Shown here piece after piece: positions 8,451 to 19,567 of a stretch of DNA of 64,000 nt. Origin of the DNA: JBBDMC01 sp963775235 (lineage in GTDB: Bacteria > Pseudomonadota > Alphaproteobacteria > Rhizobiales > Kaistiaceae); assembly GCA_963775235.1 (NCBI GenBank), contig CAVZHY010000006.1:62001-126000 (forward strand), written 5' to 3'. How positions within the stretch are numbered: position 1 is the first letter of the stretch; each line of letters starts with the position of its first letter. The position numbers and the translations under genes are program-made. The notes beneath the pieces are model-generated. The model was not told the origin of the DNA. It saw only the letters and a list, made by a program, of their open reading frames with translations, and did not search any database.

Positions 8451-9909
8451 ATGCTGCTTGGGGACCTCGCCGCCGCCGACCTGACCCTGCCTGCGGGGGC
8501 CGGCGCGATAGACATCAAGGGGATTTCGGCCGACAGCCGCGCTGTCGGTCCGGGCTTTCTGTTCGCGGCGCTGCCGGGGACCGCGACTGACGGCGCTCGC
8601 TTCGCAGGCGAGGCCGTCGGTCGCGGGGCAGTCGCCGTGCTCGCTGGCCGGGATGCGCGGCTGGAAGGGACCGGTGAGGCGCGGGTGTTGCGCGTCGACG
8701 ATCCCCGGCGTGCGCTGGCGCTGATCGCTGCGCGCTACTATCCGCGGCAGCCGGAGCACATCGTCGCCGTCACCGGTACCGCCGGCAAGACCTCGGTCGC
8801 CGATTTTGCCCGGCAGATTTTCGTGGCTGCCGGCAAGCCGTCGGCGAGCATCGGCACGCTCGGCATTATCACCGGGCTCAGGCGCGACCGGGGGGAACTG
8901 ACCACGCCGGACGTCGTCGGCCTTCATGCCGAGCTGCAGCGCCTCGCGGTGGACGGGGTCACCCACGTGGCGCTGGAAGCCTCGAGCCATGGCCTCGACC
9001 AGCGCCGGCTCGACGGTCTCAGGATTCAGGCCGCCGCCTTCACCAATCTCGGCCGCGACCACATGGACTATCATCCGACGGTCGAAGACTATTTCCAGGC
9101 CAAGCTCAGGCTGTTCACCCACGTCCTGCCCGCTGATGGGACCGCCGTCATCGTCATGGACGACGAGCGGGCGCCGCAGGTGGTCGCGGTGGCCAGGGCG
9201 CGGGGTCAGCGCCTGATCCGCGTCGGTGCGGCCGGCGAGGAGCTGCGGCTGGAGGCGCTCGCTGCCGACGGCCTGCGGCAGCGGCTGAGCGTCAATGCTT
9301 TCGCGGATCGTCGGGAAGTCAGCCTGCCGCTGCTCGGCGCCTTCCAGGCGACCAACGCACTGGTGGCGGCGGGGCTGGCGATTGCCGCCGGTATCGATAC
9401 CGATGTCGCGCTCGATGCGCTCGCCGGACTGCGTGGTCCGCCCGGGCGGCTTGAGCTTGCCGGCCGCAGGGCCAACGGCGCCATGGTGTTCGTCGACTAC
9501 GCCCACAAGCCGGAGGCGCTGGCGAGCGCGCTGGCGGCGTTGAGGCCGCTGACGACGGGTCGTCTGGTGGTCGTGTTCGGCGCCGGCGGCGACCGCGATC
9601 CCGGCAAGCGTCCGATGATGGGCGGGCCGCGGTCGGGGGCGCCGACACCGTCATCGTCACCGATGACAATCCCCGTTCGGAGAACCCGGCGGCGATACGC
9701 AAAGCCGTCCTCGCCGGCGCTCCCGGTGCCATCGAGATCGCCGACCGCGGGCAGGCCATTGCCGACGCAGTAGCCATGCTCGGGCCTGGCGACATTCTCT
9801 GCGTCGCCGGCAAGGGGCATGAGACCGGCCAGATCGTCGGGCGGCAGAACACTGCCGTTCTCCGACCACGAAGCGGTCAAGCGGGCGCTCGCCCGGGGAG
9901 GCCGCGTGA
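8451..9909 (+). CDS. murE: UDP-MurNAc-tripeptide synthetase MurE (meso-DAP adding), frameshifted in this sequence
   Basis: A cytoplasmic Mur ligase that adds the third residue to UDP-MurNAc-L-Ala-D-Glu. The first frame (8451-~9620) has GISADSRAVGPG, the ATP loop VTGTAGKTS, LTTPDVVGLH, ALEASSHGLDQ and FVDYAHKPEAL. After a -1 shift near 9625 the next segment carries TDDNPRSENPAAI; DNPR is the motif that selects meso-diaminopimelate. A +1 shift near 9843 leads to LPFSDHEAVKRALA. The natural stop is probably TGA at 9907-9909, needing one more missing base near 9895 and overlapping the murF GTG. As printed, the last frame runs straight into murF, which would be a false fusion. Confidence 0.9.
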
Positions 9910-11365
9910 GCGAGCCGTTGTGGACCGCCGAAGCCTTCCTGGCGGCGACGGGCGGGCGCTCCTACGGGGCGTCTGCGCGAGCCATCACCGGCATCTCGAT
10001 CGACAGTCGCACCATCGAGGCGGGCGAGGCATTCTTCGCGATTCGCGGCGATGCCTTCGACGGGCATGATTTCGTCGCCATGGCACTGGCCCGCGGCGCT
10101 GCAACTGCCGTCGTCGCCGAAGCCAAGCTTGCCGCTCTCGGGGACGCCCATGGCTTGCTCACCGTCGTCGCTGATCCGCTTGCGGCCTTGGCTGGTCTCG
10201 GCCGGGCCGCGCGTGGCCGCAGCACCGCGCGGATCGCCGCGGTGACCGGCAGCGTCGGCAAGACCGGCACCAAGGAGATGCTCGCCGCCGCGCTTGCCGC
10301 CGACGGGCCGGTGCACTGTTCCCTGCCTCCTTCAACAACCACTGGGGCGTTCCCCTGACGCTTGCCCGCATGCCACCGTCCGCGCGCTACGGTGTCTTCG
10401 AGATCGGTATGAATCATGCGGGCGAGATTGAACCCTTGACCATGATGGTGCGTCCGCAGGCTGCGATCGTGACGGCGGTGGCGCCGGTGCATCTGGAGTG
10501 CTTCGCCAGCGTCGAGGATATCGCGCGGGCCAAGGCGGAGATTTTCGTCGGCGTCGAACCGGGCGGGGTGGCGATCATCGACCGCGACAGCCCTTATTTC
10601 GCGCTGCTGGCGGAACTCGCTGAGGCGGCGAACGTCGCCCGCGTCATCGGGTTCGGCGAGCGCCCCAAGGCGGACGCGCGGCTGGAAGCGTGCAAGCTCA
10701 AGCCGCGAATGCTCGTGCATCTCGGCGCGCATCCTCGACGACGAGGTTTCATACAAGCTTGGCGCGCCCGGCCGTCATGGTCGTCCAGAACAGTCTCGCC
10801 GTCCTCGCTGCTGTCTCCGTCCTCGGCGGCGATCTCGCCAAGGCAGCCCTGGCGCTGGCGGCAATTCAGGCGCCGAAGGGGCGGGGGGCGCGCCACCGCC
10901 TGTTCGTCGGCCGTGGCGAGGCAACGCTGATTGACGAGAGCTATAACGCCAATCCCCTGTCGATGCGTGCGGCGCTGGCGCTGCTTGCGCAGGCCGAGCC
11001 AGGCGGCCGCGGCCGGCGCATCGCCGTCCTCGGCGACATGCGCGAACTCGGCGAGAACGCGCCCGCGCATGCACGCCGAGCTCGCCGATCCCATCGCCGA
11101 GGCGGAAGTCGACCGCGTCTTTCTCGCCGGGCCGCTGATGGCTGCCCTCTGGCGAGAAGCTTCCGGCGACCCGGCGTCGGCGCCTGCGGCGAGACCGCGG
11201 CGGGACATGCGAGGACGCCCTGTTCGAGGCGATCGAGCCGGGTGACTCGTCATGGTAAGGGTTCCAACGCCAGTCCGGATGGGTCCGTTGGTGGACGCCA
11301 TCACGGCGCGCTTCGCTCCTGCCCGACGCCGTCCCCGACAGCCGCAGGAAGAGGACGCTGCCTGA
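9906..11365 (+). CDS. murF: UDP-MurNAc-tripeptide:D-Ala-D-Ala ligase MurF, heavily frameshifted in this sequence
   Basis: The ligase that adds D-Ala-D-Ala to complete the UDP-MurNAc pentapeptide. It begins at GTG 9906 (SEPLWTAEAFLAAT), with ITGISIDSRTIEAGEAFFAI and the ATP loop AVTGSVGKTGTKEML. The frame is lost near 10326. Later segments in other frames supply ARYGVFEIGMNHAGEI and EDIARAKAEIF (to ~10700), ILDDEVSYKLG (10731 on), NSLAVLAAVSVLGGDL and IDESYNANPLSMRAAL (10777-11065), HAELADPIAEAEVDRVFLAG (to ~11150), EDALFEAIEPGD (11211 on) and MGPLVDAI. At least six 1-base shifts are needed. The likely stop TGA 11363-11365 overlaps the mraY ATG. All family motifs are present in order. Confidence 0.88.
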
Positions 11366-12461
11366 TGCTGCTACCTTCTCGGTCAGTTCGCCGACCAGGT
11401 TTCGGTCCTCAACGTCTTCCGCTACATCACGTTCCGCGCCGCCGGTGCGACGATGACTGCGCTGGTCTTCGTGTTCCTGTTCGGTCCCGCGATGATCAAG
11501 GCCCTCAGGCTGCGTCAGGGCAAGGGTCAGCCGATCCGCGACGACGGGCCGCCAAGGCACATCCTCGACCAAGCCGGCACGCCGACCATGGGCGGGCTGA
11601 TGATCCTGACCGGCCTCACCGTCTCGACGCTGATGTGGGCGGACCTCGCCAATCCGTACGTCTGGGTCGTGCTGTTAGTCACCATCTGCGTTCGGCGCGA
11701 TCGGCCTCTCTCGACGATTACCACAAGGTGACCAAGGCCGCAGCCTACGGCGGCGTGTCCGGCGCGGTCGCGGCTGGCGGCCGAGGCGGTCATCGCCGTC
11801 ATCGCGCTGCACGGTGGTCGCCGTGGTCGACGATCGGCCGCCTCTTCGACTGCGCTGACTTTCCCGTTTTTCAAGGAGTGGTGCTCGATCTCGGCTGGTT
11901 CTTCATCGCTGTTCGCGCGCCTTCGTCATCGTCGGCGCCGGCAACGCGGTGAACCTCACCGACGGGCTCGACGGGCTGGCCATCGTGCCGGTGATGATCG
12001 CGGCGGCGAGCTTCGCCTTCATCGCCTATCTCGTCCGGCAACGCCGATTCGCCGACTATCTGCGGATCCACCGGTGCCCGGCACGGGCGAGCTGGCGGTC
12101 TTGTGCGGCGCGATGGTCGGCGCCGGGCTCGGCTTCCTGTGGTTCAACGCGCCGCCGGCGGCGATGTTCATGGGCGATACGGGCTCGCTGGCGCTCGGCG
12201 GCGTGCTGGGCACGGTCGCGGTCATGACCAAGCACGAGATCGTGCTGGCGATCATCGGCGGCCTGTTCGTGCTCGAGGCGCGTCTCGGTGATCATCCAGG
12301 TCGCTTCGTTCAAGCTGACCGGCAAGCGCGTCTTCCGCATGGCGCCGATCCACCACCATTTCGAGCAGCTCGGCTGGACGGAGGCGCACGATCGTGATCC
12401 GCTTCTGGATCATCGCGTTCCTGCTCGCGCTGTCGGGCTGTCGACGCTGAAGCTGAGGTGA
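11365..12461 (+). CDS. mraY: Phospho-MurNAc-pentapeptide transferase MraY, heavily frameshifted in this sequence
   Basis: The integral membrane enzyme that moves phospho-MurNAc-pentapeptide onto undecaprenyl phosphate, making lipid I. Segments in changing frames, read in order, give FRYITFRAAGATMTALVFVF, GQPIRDDGPPRHI and GTPTMGGLMIL (11453-11685), LDDYHKVTK (11711 on), VLDLGWFFIA, NAVNLTDGLDGLA (11949 on; the catalytic NxxNxxDGLDGL signature), APPAAMFMGDTGSLALGG (12145 on) and RMAPIHHHFEQLGWTE (the HHH motif) before IIAFLLAL and TLKLR at the TGA 12459-12461. At least seven indels are required. The ATG at 11365 overlaps the murF stop and a shift falls within its first codons. Confidence 0.87.
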
Positions 12462-12468
12462 GGCGGCG

Positions 12469-13873
12469 ATGATCCCGGTCACCACCTTCGCCGGACGCGC
12501 ATGTCGCCGTCTTCGGGCTCGGTGCCAGCGGCCGCGCGACCGCTGAGGCGCTTGCCGCCGGCGGCGCCACCGTTGCGGCGTGGGACGACAACGCCGAGGC
12601 GGTCGCCGCGACGCAGAGCGGCGGGCATCCCCGTCGTTGACCTTGAGGGCCGCGGACTGGTCGGCCTTCGCCGCGCTGGTCCTGTCGCCCGGCGTCCCGC
12701 TCACCCATCCGGAGCCCCACTGGTCGGTCGCGCGCGCGCGCGCCGCCGGCGTCGAGGTCATCGGCGACATCGAACTCTTTTGTCGCGAGCGGCGGCGCCA
12801 TGCGCCCGACGCGCCCTTCGTCGCCATCACCGGCACCAACGGCAAGTCGACGACGACGGCGCTGGTCGCGCATCTGCTGCGCGGGGCGGGTTGCGACGTG
12901 CAGATGGGCGGCAACATCGGCAAGGCGATCCTTTCCCTGGAGCCGCCGCGCGCCGACCGCTTTCACGTTATCGAGTGCTCCCACGTTCCAGATTGACCTC
13001 GCGCCGTCGCTCGATCCGACGATGGCGTGCTGCTCAACCTCACAGCCGATCACCTCGATCGGCACGGCACCATGGAAGAATACGCCGCGATCAAGGAACG
13101 TCTGGTCGCGGAGTCCACGAGCTGCCGTGATCGCCGTCGACGACGACTGGTGTCGGACGATCGCGGCGCGGGTCGAGCAGGCCGGCACGCCGGTGATCCG
13201 CGTCTCGGCGGTGGAGCCTCTCGCCGACGGTGTCTGCAGCGATGGCGGCGGTGTGATCCGGACTTCGACCGACGGTGATCCGGTCAGGATTGCTGATCTC
13301 ACCGGCATCGGGTCGTTGCGCGGTGTCCACAACGCGCAGAACGCCGTCGCGGCGGTCGCCGTCTGCCGGGCGGTCGGCCTGGCCGATGCCGAGATCGCTG
13401 CCGGCCTCGCAACCTTCCCCGGCCTGCCGCATCGCATGGAGGAGGTCGGCCGGCGCGGCCGCGTCCTGTTCGTCAACAATTCCAAGGCGACCAACGCCGA
13501 CGCCGCGGCCAAGGCGCTGGCCAGCTTCCCGCGCATCTACTGGATCGCCGGCGGCCGGCCGAAAGAGGGCGGCATCACCAGTCTGAGCCAGTTCTTCCCG
13601 CGCATCGCGCGGGCCTACCTGATCGGCGAAGCGGCCAACGATTTCGCCAGGACGCTTGCCGACGTGCCGCATGTCGTCTCCGGCACGCTTGCCGCCGCCC
13701 TCGCGCGTGCCGCGGCCGATGCCGCCGCCGATCCGGCCGCCGATCCGGTGGTGCTGTTGTCGCCGGCGTGCGCGTCCTACGACCAGTTCCAGAACTTCGA
13801 GCAGCGCGGCGATGCTTTCCGTGCGCTCGTGCGTGAGCTCAACGGGGTTACCAGCCAGGGGAAGGCAGCCTGA
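12469..13873 (+). CDS. murD: UDP-MurNAc-L-alanine:D-glutamate ligase MurD, frameshifted in this sequence
   Basis: The cytoplasmic ligase that adds D-glutamate to UDP-MurNAc-L-Ala. The start is ATG 12469 (MIPVTTFAG). Segments then give HVAVFGLGASGRATAEAL, LVLSPGVPLTHPEPHW, the ATP loop ITGTNGKSTTTALV, MGGNIGKAIL, LTADHLDRHGTMEEY and, from about 13120 to the end in one clean frame, GVHNAQNAVAAV, LPHRMEEVG, FVNNSKATNADA, WIAGGRPKEGG and LLSPACASYDQFQNFEQRG. About six 1-base shifts (near 12490, 12620, 12650, 12980, 13020, 13120) are implied. The stop overlaps the ftsW start (TGATGG). Confidence 0.9.
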
Positions 13874-15032
13874 TGGTCAGCCGCGCCGATCGCAGTCAAT
13901 TCGCCGAGTGGTGGTGGACCGTCGACAAGCTTCTGCTCGGCGCGCTCGTCGTGCTGATGATCGGCGGCGTCATCCTGTCGTTCGCCGGCAGCCCGGCGGT
14001 CGCCGATCGTCTGGGCTACGACAGCTTCCATTTCGTCAAACGCCACGTTGCCTTCCTCGTGCCGGCACTGGTAGTGATGATCGGCACCTCGTTCCTGACG
14101 CCGCGGCAGGTGCGCCGGACCGCGTTGATCGTGCTGGTTGTCTCGCCTCGCGCTCATGCTGGTGACGCTGTTCATCGGCATCGAGGTCAAGGGCGCCCGC
14201 CGCTGGGTCGACTTCGCCGGACTGTCGTTGCAACCGTCCGAGTTCATGAAGCCGGCCTTCGTGGTCATCATCGCCTGGCTGTTTGCCGAGAACACCCGGC
14301 ACCCGACATCCCCGGCAATGTCTTCGCGCTGATCCTTTTTGCCATCGTCGTCGCGTTGCTCGTGGCCGAGCCCGACTTCGGCCAGACGATGCTGGTGGCG
14401 ATCGCCTGGGGCGCGCTGTTCTTCCTCGCCGGCGTGCCGTGGCTGTGGATCGCCGGGCTTGGCGTCGCCGCGGTCGGCGGCGTGTTCGCCGCCTACGCCA
14501 CGCTGCCGCACGTCGCCATCCGCATCGACCGGTTCATATCGCCGCAATCGGGCGACACCTTCCAGGTCGACAAGGCGCTGAACTCGATCATGCGCGGCGG
14601 CTGGCTCGGGCAGGGGCCTGGCGAGGGGATCATCAAGCGGGTGCTGCCCGACGCCCATACCGACTTTATCTTCGCGGTCGCGGCGGAGGAGTTCGGCATT
14701 CTGGTCTGCATCGCGCTGGTTGCCGTCTTCGCGTTCGTCGTCTTCCGCGGGCTTTCGCAAAGCACGAAGCACGAGGATCCGTTCGTGCGCCTGGCGTCGG
14801 CCGGCCTGATCGTGCTCTTCGGCGTCCAGTCGGTGATCAACATGTCGGTCAATCTCGACCTGATTCCGGCCAAGGGCATGACACTGCCGTTCATCTCGTA
14901 TGGCGGCTCGTCGATGATCGCCGTTGCCTTCGGCATGGGGCTGCTGCTGGCGTTGACGCGGCGCCGCGCCGAGCCACGTCCGATCAGGCGGTTCGCTTCC
15001 GATCCACGCCAGCGGCGCCAAGCCCGGCGTGA
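13873..15032 (+). CDS. ftsW: Lipid II polymerase / division protein FtsW (SEDS family), frameshifted in this sequence
   Basis: A polytopic SEDS glycosyltransferase that polymerises septal peptidoglycan with FtsI. Frame 1 from ATG 13873 supplies the first membrane segments. Between about 14145 and 14300 a second frame supplies IEVKGARRWVDFAGLSLQPSEFMKPAFV, then frame 1 resumes with VAEPDFGQTMLVAIAWGALFF, LNSIMRGGWLGQGPGEG, PDAHTDFIFAVAAEEFG and LPFISYGGSSMIAVAF. The end is uncertain: frame 1 runs on into murG without a stop, so another lost base near 15000 is likely, giving a stop at 15032 or 15064. The body of the protein is complete. Confidence 0.9.
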
Positions 15033-15045
15033 ACGGGGAGAGCGG

Positions 15046-16159
15046 ATGCGGGGTCTCGTGCTGATCGCGGCCGGCGGGACCGGCGGTCACCTGTTTCCGG
15101 CGGAAGCGCTGGCAACGGCGCTGGAACCGCGCGCGGCTGGCGCGTGCACCTGGCGACGGACCACCGCGCGGAGACCTACGGCCATGCGTTTCCGGCCGAG
15201 GAGATCCACCTGATCGCATCGGCCACGCTCACCCGTTCGCCCGGCGGCCTCATCGGTGGTCTGGCGAAGCTCGGCCGTGGCTACGTGCAGTCGCGACGGC
15301 TCATTCGGCGCCTCCACCCGACGTTGCGATCGGCTTCGGCGGATACCCGACTGTGCCGCCGATGCTGGCGGCGGCAAAAGCGGGCGTGGCGACGATCATC
15401 CACGAGCAGAACGCGGTCCTCGGCCGCGCCAACCGTTTCCTGGCGTCGCGCGTCGGGACCATCGCCACCAGCGCGCCCGGCGTCGGCGCCAGCCATCGCG
15501 GCAAGGTGGTGGAGACCGGCAATCCGGTCAGACCCGCTGCCCGCGAGGCGGCCAGAACCGCCTATCCGGTGCGCACCGCCGCTGATCCTTTCCGCCTCCT
15601 CGTCTTCGGGGGCAGCCAGGGCGCCCGCTTCCTGTCGGACTTGTGCCGGCCGCGGTTGCGGCGCTGCCGGAGGCCGCTCGCGGCAAGATCCACGTCGTGC
15701 AGCAGTGCCGGCCGGAGGACATGGACCGCGTCCGTCAGACCTACATTTCGGCCGGCGTTGACGCCGACCTGGCGCCGTTCTTTGACGACCTGCCGGAGCG
15801 AATGGCGCAGAGCCATCTGGTTATGTGCCGCTCGGGCGCGTCGACCTGCGCAGAACTTGCCGTTATCGGACGCCCGGCGGTCATGGTGCCGCTGCCGGGC
15901 GCGCTCGATCAGGACCAGAAGGCCAACGCCACCGTCCTCGCGAAGGCCGGCGGCGGCTGGCTGGTCGAACAGAAGGATATGACGGTCGGAGCGGCTCGCC
16001 GATGAAATCGGCCGCGCGATCGACGGCCCGGACGGTCTCGCGCGCGGCTGCCGCGGCCGCGCGGTCGATTGCCCGCCCCGACGCGGTGGAGCGGCTCGCC
16101 GACCTCGTCGAGCTGGTCGCCTCGCGGCAGCTCGCCCGGAACGGAACACGAGCGCTCGC

Positions 16160-16163
<4 letters not shown>
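15046..16163 (+). CDS. murG: UDP-GlcNAc transferase MurG, frameshifted in this sequence
   Basis: The membrane-associated glycosyltransferase that adds GlcNAc to lipid I, giving lipid II. The ATG at 15046 follows GGGGAGAGCGG and begins RGLVLIAAGGTGGHLFPAE, the GGTGGH donor-proximal loop. Four or five shifts (near 15130, 15318, 15645, 15990) join segments AETYGHAFPAEEI, GFGGYPTVPPMLAA, IIHEQNAVLGRANRF, LLVFGGSQGARFLSD, DLPERMAQSHLVMCRSGASTCAEL, PLPGALDQDQKANA and a final helical part ending at TGA 16161-16163. The stop overlaps the murC ATG. All family landmarks occur in order. Confidence 0.9.
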
Positions 16164-17585
<1,422 letters not shown>

Positions 17586-17595
17586 ATTGGACGCC

Positions 17596-17925
17596 ATGAG
17601 CGAGACCGGAACCGTCCTTGCCAGAGACATCACCCGCGATCAGCTCGTGGCCGAGCTTCGCGCGCTTCGCCCTGCCTTCGAGCGCGAAGGGGTGACACAC
17701 CTGGCCTTGGTTGGCTCGCGGGCCCGACAAGACAACCGGTCCGACAGCGATGTCGACTTGCTGGTCGATGTGGAATCGGGCCGGGGGTTCTCACTTGTCG
17801 AGGTTGCTCGCATTGTCCGGGCAGTCGAGGAGCGGACGGGATTCCGGGGCGACAGTCCTGATGCGTCGCAGCCTGCGCCCAGACTATCTGCGGGCGGCAA
17901 GCCAGGACCAGATAGTTTTTTCTGA
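17596..17925 (+). CDS. MNT-type nucleotidyltransferase antitoxin (MntA-like), C-terminus probably frameshifted
   Basis: A small minimal nucleotidyltransferase of the MNT/HEPN toxin-antitoxin type. In characterised pairs MntA neutralises HepT by adding AMP groups to it. The catalytic motif is clear: LVGSRARQDNRSDSDVDLLVDV, i.e. G-S-x10-D-x-D (residues ~39-54). After GFR (~17846) the printed frame becomes low in family character (DSPDASQPAPRL...), whereas the +1 frame reads VLMRRSLRPDYLRAASQDQIVF, which looks like the normal end of the domain; a 1-base indel there is likely. It starts 10 nt after murC and overlaps the HEPN gene by the ATG. Its place inside the dcw cluster is unusual. Confidence 0.78.
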   Translation: MSETGTVLARDITRDQLVAELRALRPAFEREGVTHLALVGSRARQDNRSDSDVDLLVDVESGRGFSLVEVARIVRAVEERTGFRGDSPDASQPAPRLSAGGKPGPDSFF

Positions 17926-18302
17926 TGGTCGTTCGTGCGACCGACCGACTGCTGCACATAAAGGAAAGCATTGCCGATATTCGCCAGTTGCTCGCCGGCA
18001 GGACAATTGACGACGTGTTCGACGACCGTATTGCGCGTGCTGCGCTTGAGCGTTTGCTCGAGGTCTTGAGCGAAGCGTCGAGGCATGTTCCGGACGAGTG
18101 GAAAGCGACGTTCGGGTCCCCATGGTGGGAGATCGCGACTTTTGGGAATATATTGCGGCACGAATACCATCAGGTCGATTCGCAGATACTCTGGGATGTG
18201 TGTACGAGCGTGATCTCGACCCGCTCGAAGCCTCCATCGACGCTATGCTCGCCGCGCATTCACCCAAGGACCCTTCGCCCTGAGCCCGCGTCCTTTCGGT
18301 GA
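17925..18302 (+). CDS. HEPN-domain toxin (HepT/DUF86-like), C-terminus probably frameshifted
   Basis: The partner of the preceding MNT gene; HepT proteins are usually RNases. The helical HEPN fold is seen in RLLHIKESIADIRQLLAG, ARAALERLLEVLSEASRHVP and the motif region GNILRHEYHQVD. In classical HepT this region reads R-N-x-L-x-H-x-Y; here the Arg position is Gly while the His-Glu-Tyr part is kept. I recall similar G-N-x-L-R-H-E-Y forms in some DUF86 proteins, so it may be a subgroup feature. After ILWDV a GTGTGT run appears to carry an extra GT: the other frame reads YERDLDPLEASIDAMLAAH and stops at 18283, which fits the family better than the printed stop at 18302. Confidence 0.75.
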   Translation: MVVRATDRLLHIKESIADIRQLLAGRTIDDVFDDRIARAALERLLEVLSEASRHVPDEWKATFGSPWWEIATFGNILRHEYHQVDSQILWDVCTSVISTRSKPPSTLCSPRIHPRTLRPEPASFR

Positions 18303-18312
18303 CCTGTCCGGT

Positions 18313-19227
18313 GTGCACGGCCGGCTGACGGAGAACGCGCCGCTGGCGCCGTTTACCTGGTTCCGCGTCGGTGGGCCGGCGGAACTCCTATTCCAGCCGG
18401 CAGACACAGACGATCTGGCGCTTTTTCTCCAGAAACTAAATCCGGACATCCCCGCAACCGTCATCGGCGTTGGTTCCAATCTGCTGGTGCGCGACGGGGG
18501 CATCGCCGGCGCGGTTATCCGGCTGTCGGCGAGGGGCTTCGGTCAGGCGATCCGTGAAAATGGCAACCGCATTCGGGCCGGGGCCGCGCTCCCCGACAAG
18601 CGCCTTGCCTCCTTCGCGCTGGAGCAGCGCCTCGGCGGCTTCGCCTTCTATCACGGCATCCCCGGAACCATCGGCGGAGCGTTGCGCATGAACGCCGGTG
18701 CGAGCGGCGGAGAGACCCGCGACCGCCTTATCGAGGCCAGCGCCGTCGACCGCTCCGGCAATCGCCGGCTGCTCGCAAACGCGGAGATGGGCTTCACCTA
18801 CCGCCACTCGGCGGCGCCGGACGATCTCATTTTCACCGACGCGCTGTTCGAGGGCGCGCCGTCCGAGGCCGAGGCCATCCGGGCCGAAATGGATGCCGTC
18901 GAGAATCATCGCGAAGCGGCGCAGCCGATCCGCGAGAAGACCGGCGGCTCGACCTTCGTCAACCCGCCGGGTGGCAAGGCCTGGGAGTTGATCGACGCGG
19001 CGGGCTGTCGGGGGGTTCGCGTCGGTGGCGCGATGGTCTCCGAGATGCACTGCAACTTTCTTATTAACACCGGTGAGGCCACAGCGGCCGATCTCGAACG
19101 CCTCGGCGAGACGGTGCGGGCACGCGTCTTCGAGACGAGTGGCGTCCGCCTCGCGTGGGAGATCAAGCGGGTCGGGTCGTTCGCCCCGGGCAGGCGGTGG
19201 CGCCGTTCCCGGGGTGAGGCTGGTTAG
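18313..19227 (+). CDS. murB: UDP-N-acetylenolpyruvoylglucosamine reductase MurB
   Basis: The FAD enzyme that reduces enolpyruvyl-UDP-GlcNAc to UDP-MurNAc with NADPH. The frame is intact. Landmarks are APFTWFRVGGPAELLF, the FAD loop VIGVGSNLLVRDGG, FYHGIPGTIGGALRMNAGA, FTYRHS, the R-E-K-T-G-G-S-T-F-V-N segment, GCRGVRVGGAMVSEMHCNFL and NTGEATAADL. No ATG is available upstream in frame; GTG 18313 gives a protein beginning HGRLTENAPLAPF, which matches the usual start of the family, though the ribosome site is weak. It is sandwiched between two toxin-antitoxin loci. Confidence 0.94.
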   Translation: MHGRLTENAPLAPFTWFRVGGPAELLFQPADTDDLALFLQKLNPDIPATVIGVGSNLLVRDGGIAGAVIRLSARGFGQAIRENGNRIRAGAALPDKRLASFALEQRLGGFAFYHGIPGTIGGALRMNAGASGGETRDRLIEASAVDRSGNRRLLANAEMGFTYRHSAAPDDLIFTDALFEGAPSEAEAIRAEMDAVENHREAAQPIREKTGGSTFVNPPGGKAWELIDAAGCRGVRVGGAMVSEMHCNFLINTGEATAADLERLGETVRARVFETSGVRLAWEIKRVGSFAPGRRWRRSRGEAG

Positions 19228-19242
19228 AAATCGGCCGTTTCC

Positions 19243-19290
19243 TTGATCTGTGGGCCTGTTAGGTATATTTCTACCCCGCAAAGGTAGAAA
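19243..19290 (+). promoter_or_regulatory. vapBC promoter with inverted-repeat operator
   Basis: TTGATC (19243-19248) lies 17 bp before TATTTC (19266-19271; TATATT at 15 bp is an alternative). A perfect 8-bp dyad, TTTCTACC (19268-19275) and GGTAGAAA (19283-19290) with a 7-nt centre, overlaps the -10 and ends 10 nt before the antitoxin ATG. VapBC complexes repress their own promoters through such dyads; this is inferred here. Confidence 0.65.
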
Positions 19291-19300
19291 GGGTCCCGTC

Positions 19301-19567
19301 ATGGGCATCAACATCAAGAATCCCGAGACCGAGCGCCTCATCCGCGAACTGGCGGCATTGACGGGCGAGGGGAACACGGAGGCTGTCACCAAGGCCGTGC
19401 GTGAGCGGATCGATCGCATCAGTGCCGCGGCGGAAAAGAAGAAGCGGCTGGAGCGCATCTTGACGGTCGCGAAGGAGACCGGACCGCTGCTCAAGGGCTT
19501 CGACATGGATGAGGCGATGTACGGCGACGACGGTCTTTACGACCGAGAGACAGGTCTGCCGAAGTGA
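19301..19567 (+). CDS. vapB: VapB-type antitoxin
   Basis: An 88-residue antitoxin. The first ~35 residues (GINIKNPETERLIRELAALTG, then NTEAVTKAVRERIDR) form a short strand and helix-turn-helix/ribbon DNA-binding part typical of the VapB family with the Psk/Rv0623-like fold. The C-terminal ~40 residues (FDMDEAMYGDDGLYDRETGLP) are the acidic tail that wraps the toxin. ATG 19301 follows AAAGGG and a dyad operator. It overlaps the toxin gene by GTGA, so the two are co-translated. Inserted between murB and ddl. Confidence 0.85.
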   Translation: MGINIKNPETERLIRELAALTGEGNTEAVTKAVRERIDRISAAAEKKKRLERILTVAKETGPLLKGFDMDEAMYGDDGLYDRETGLPK

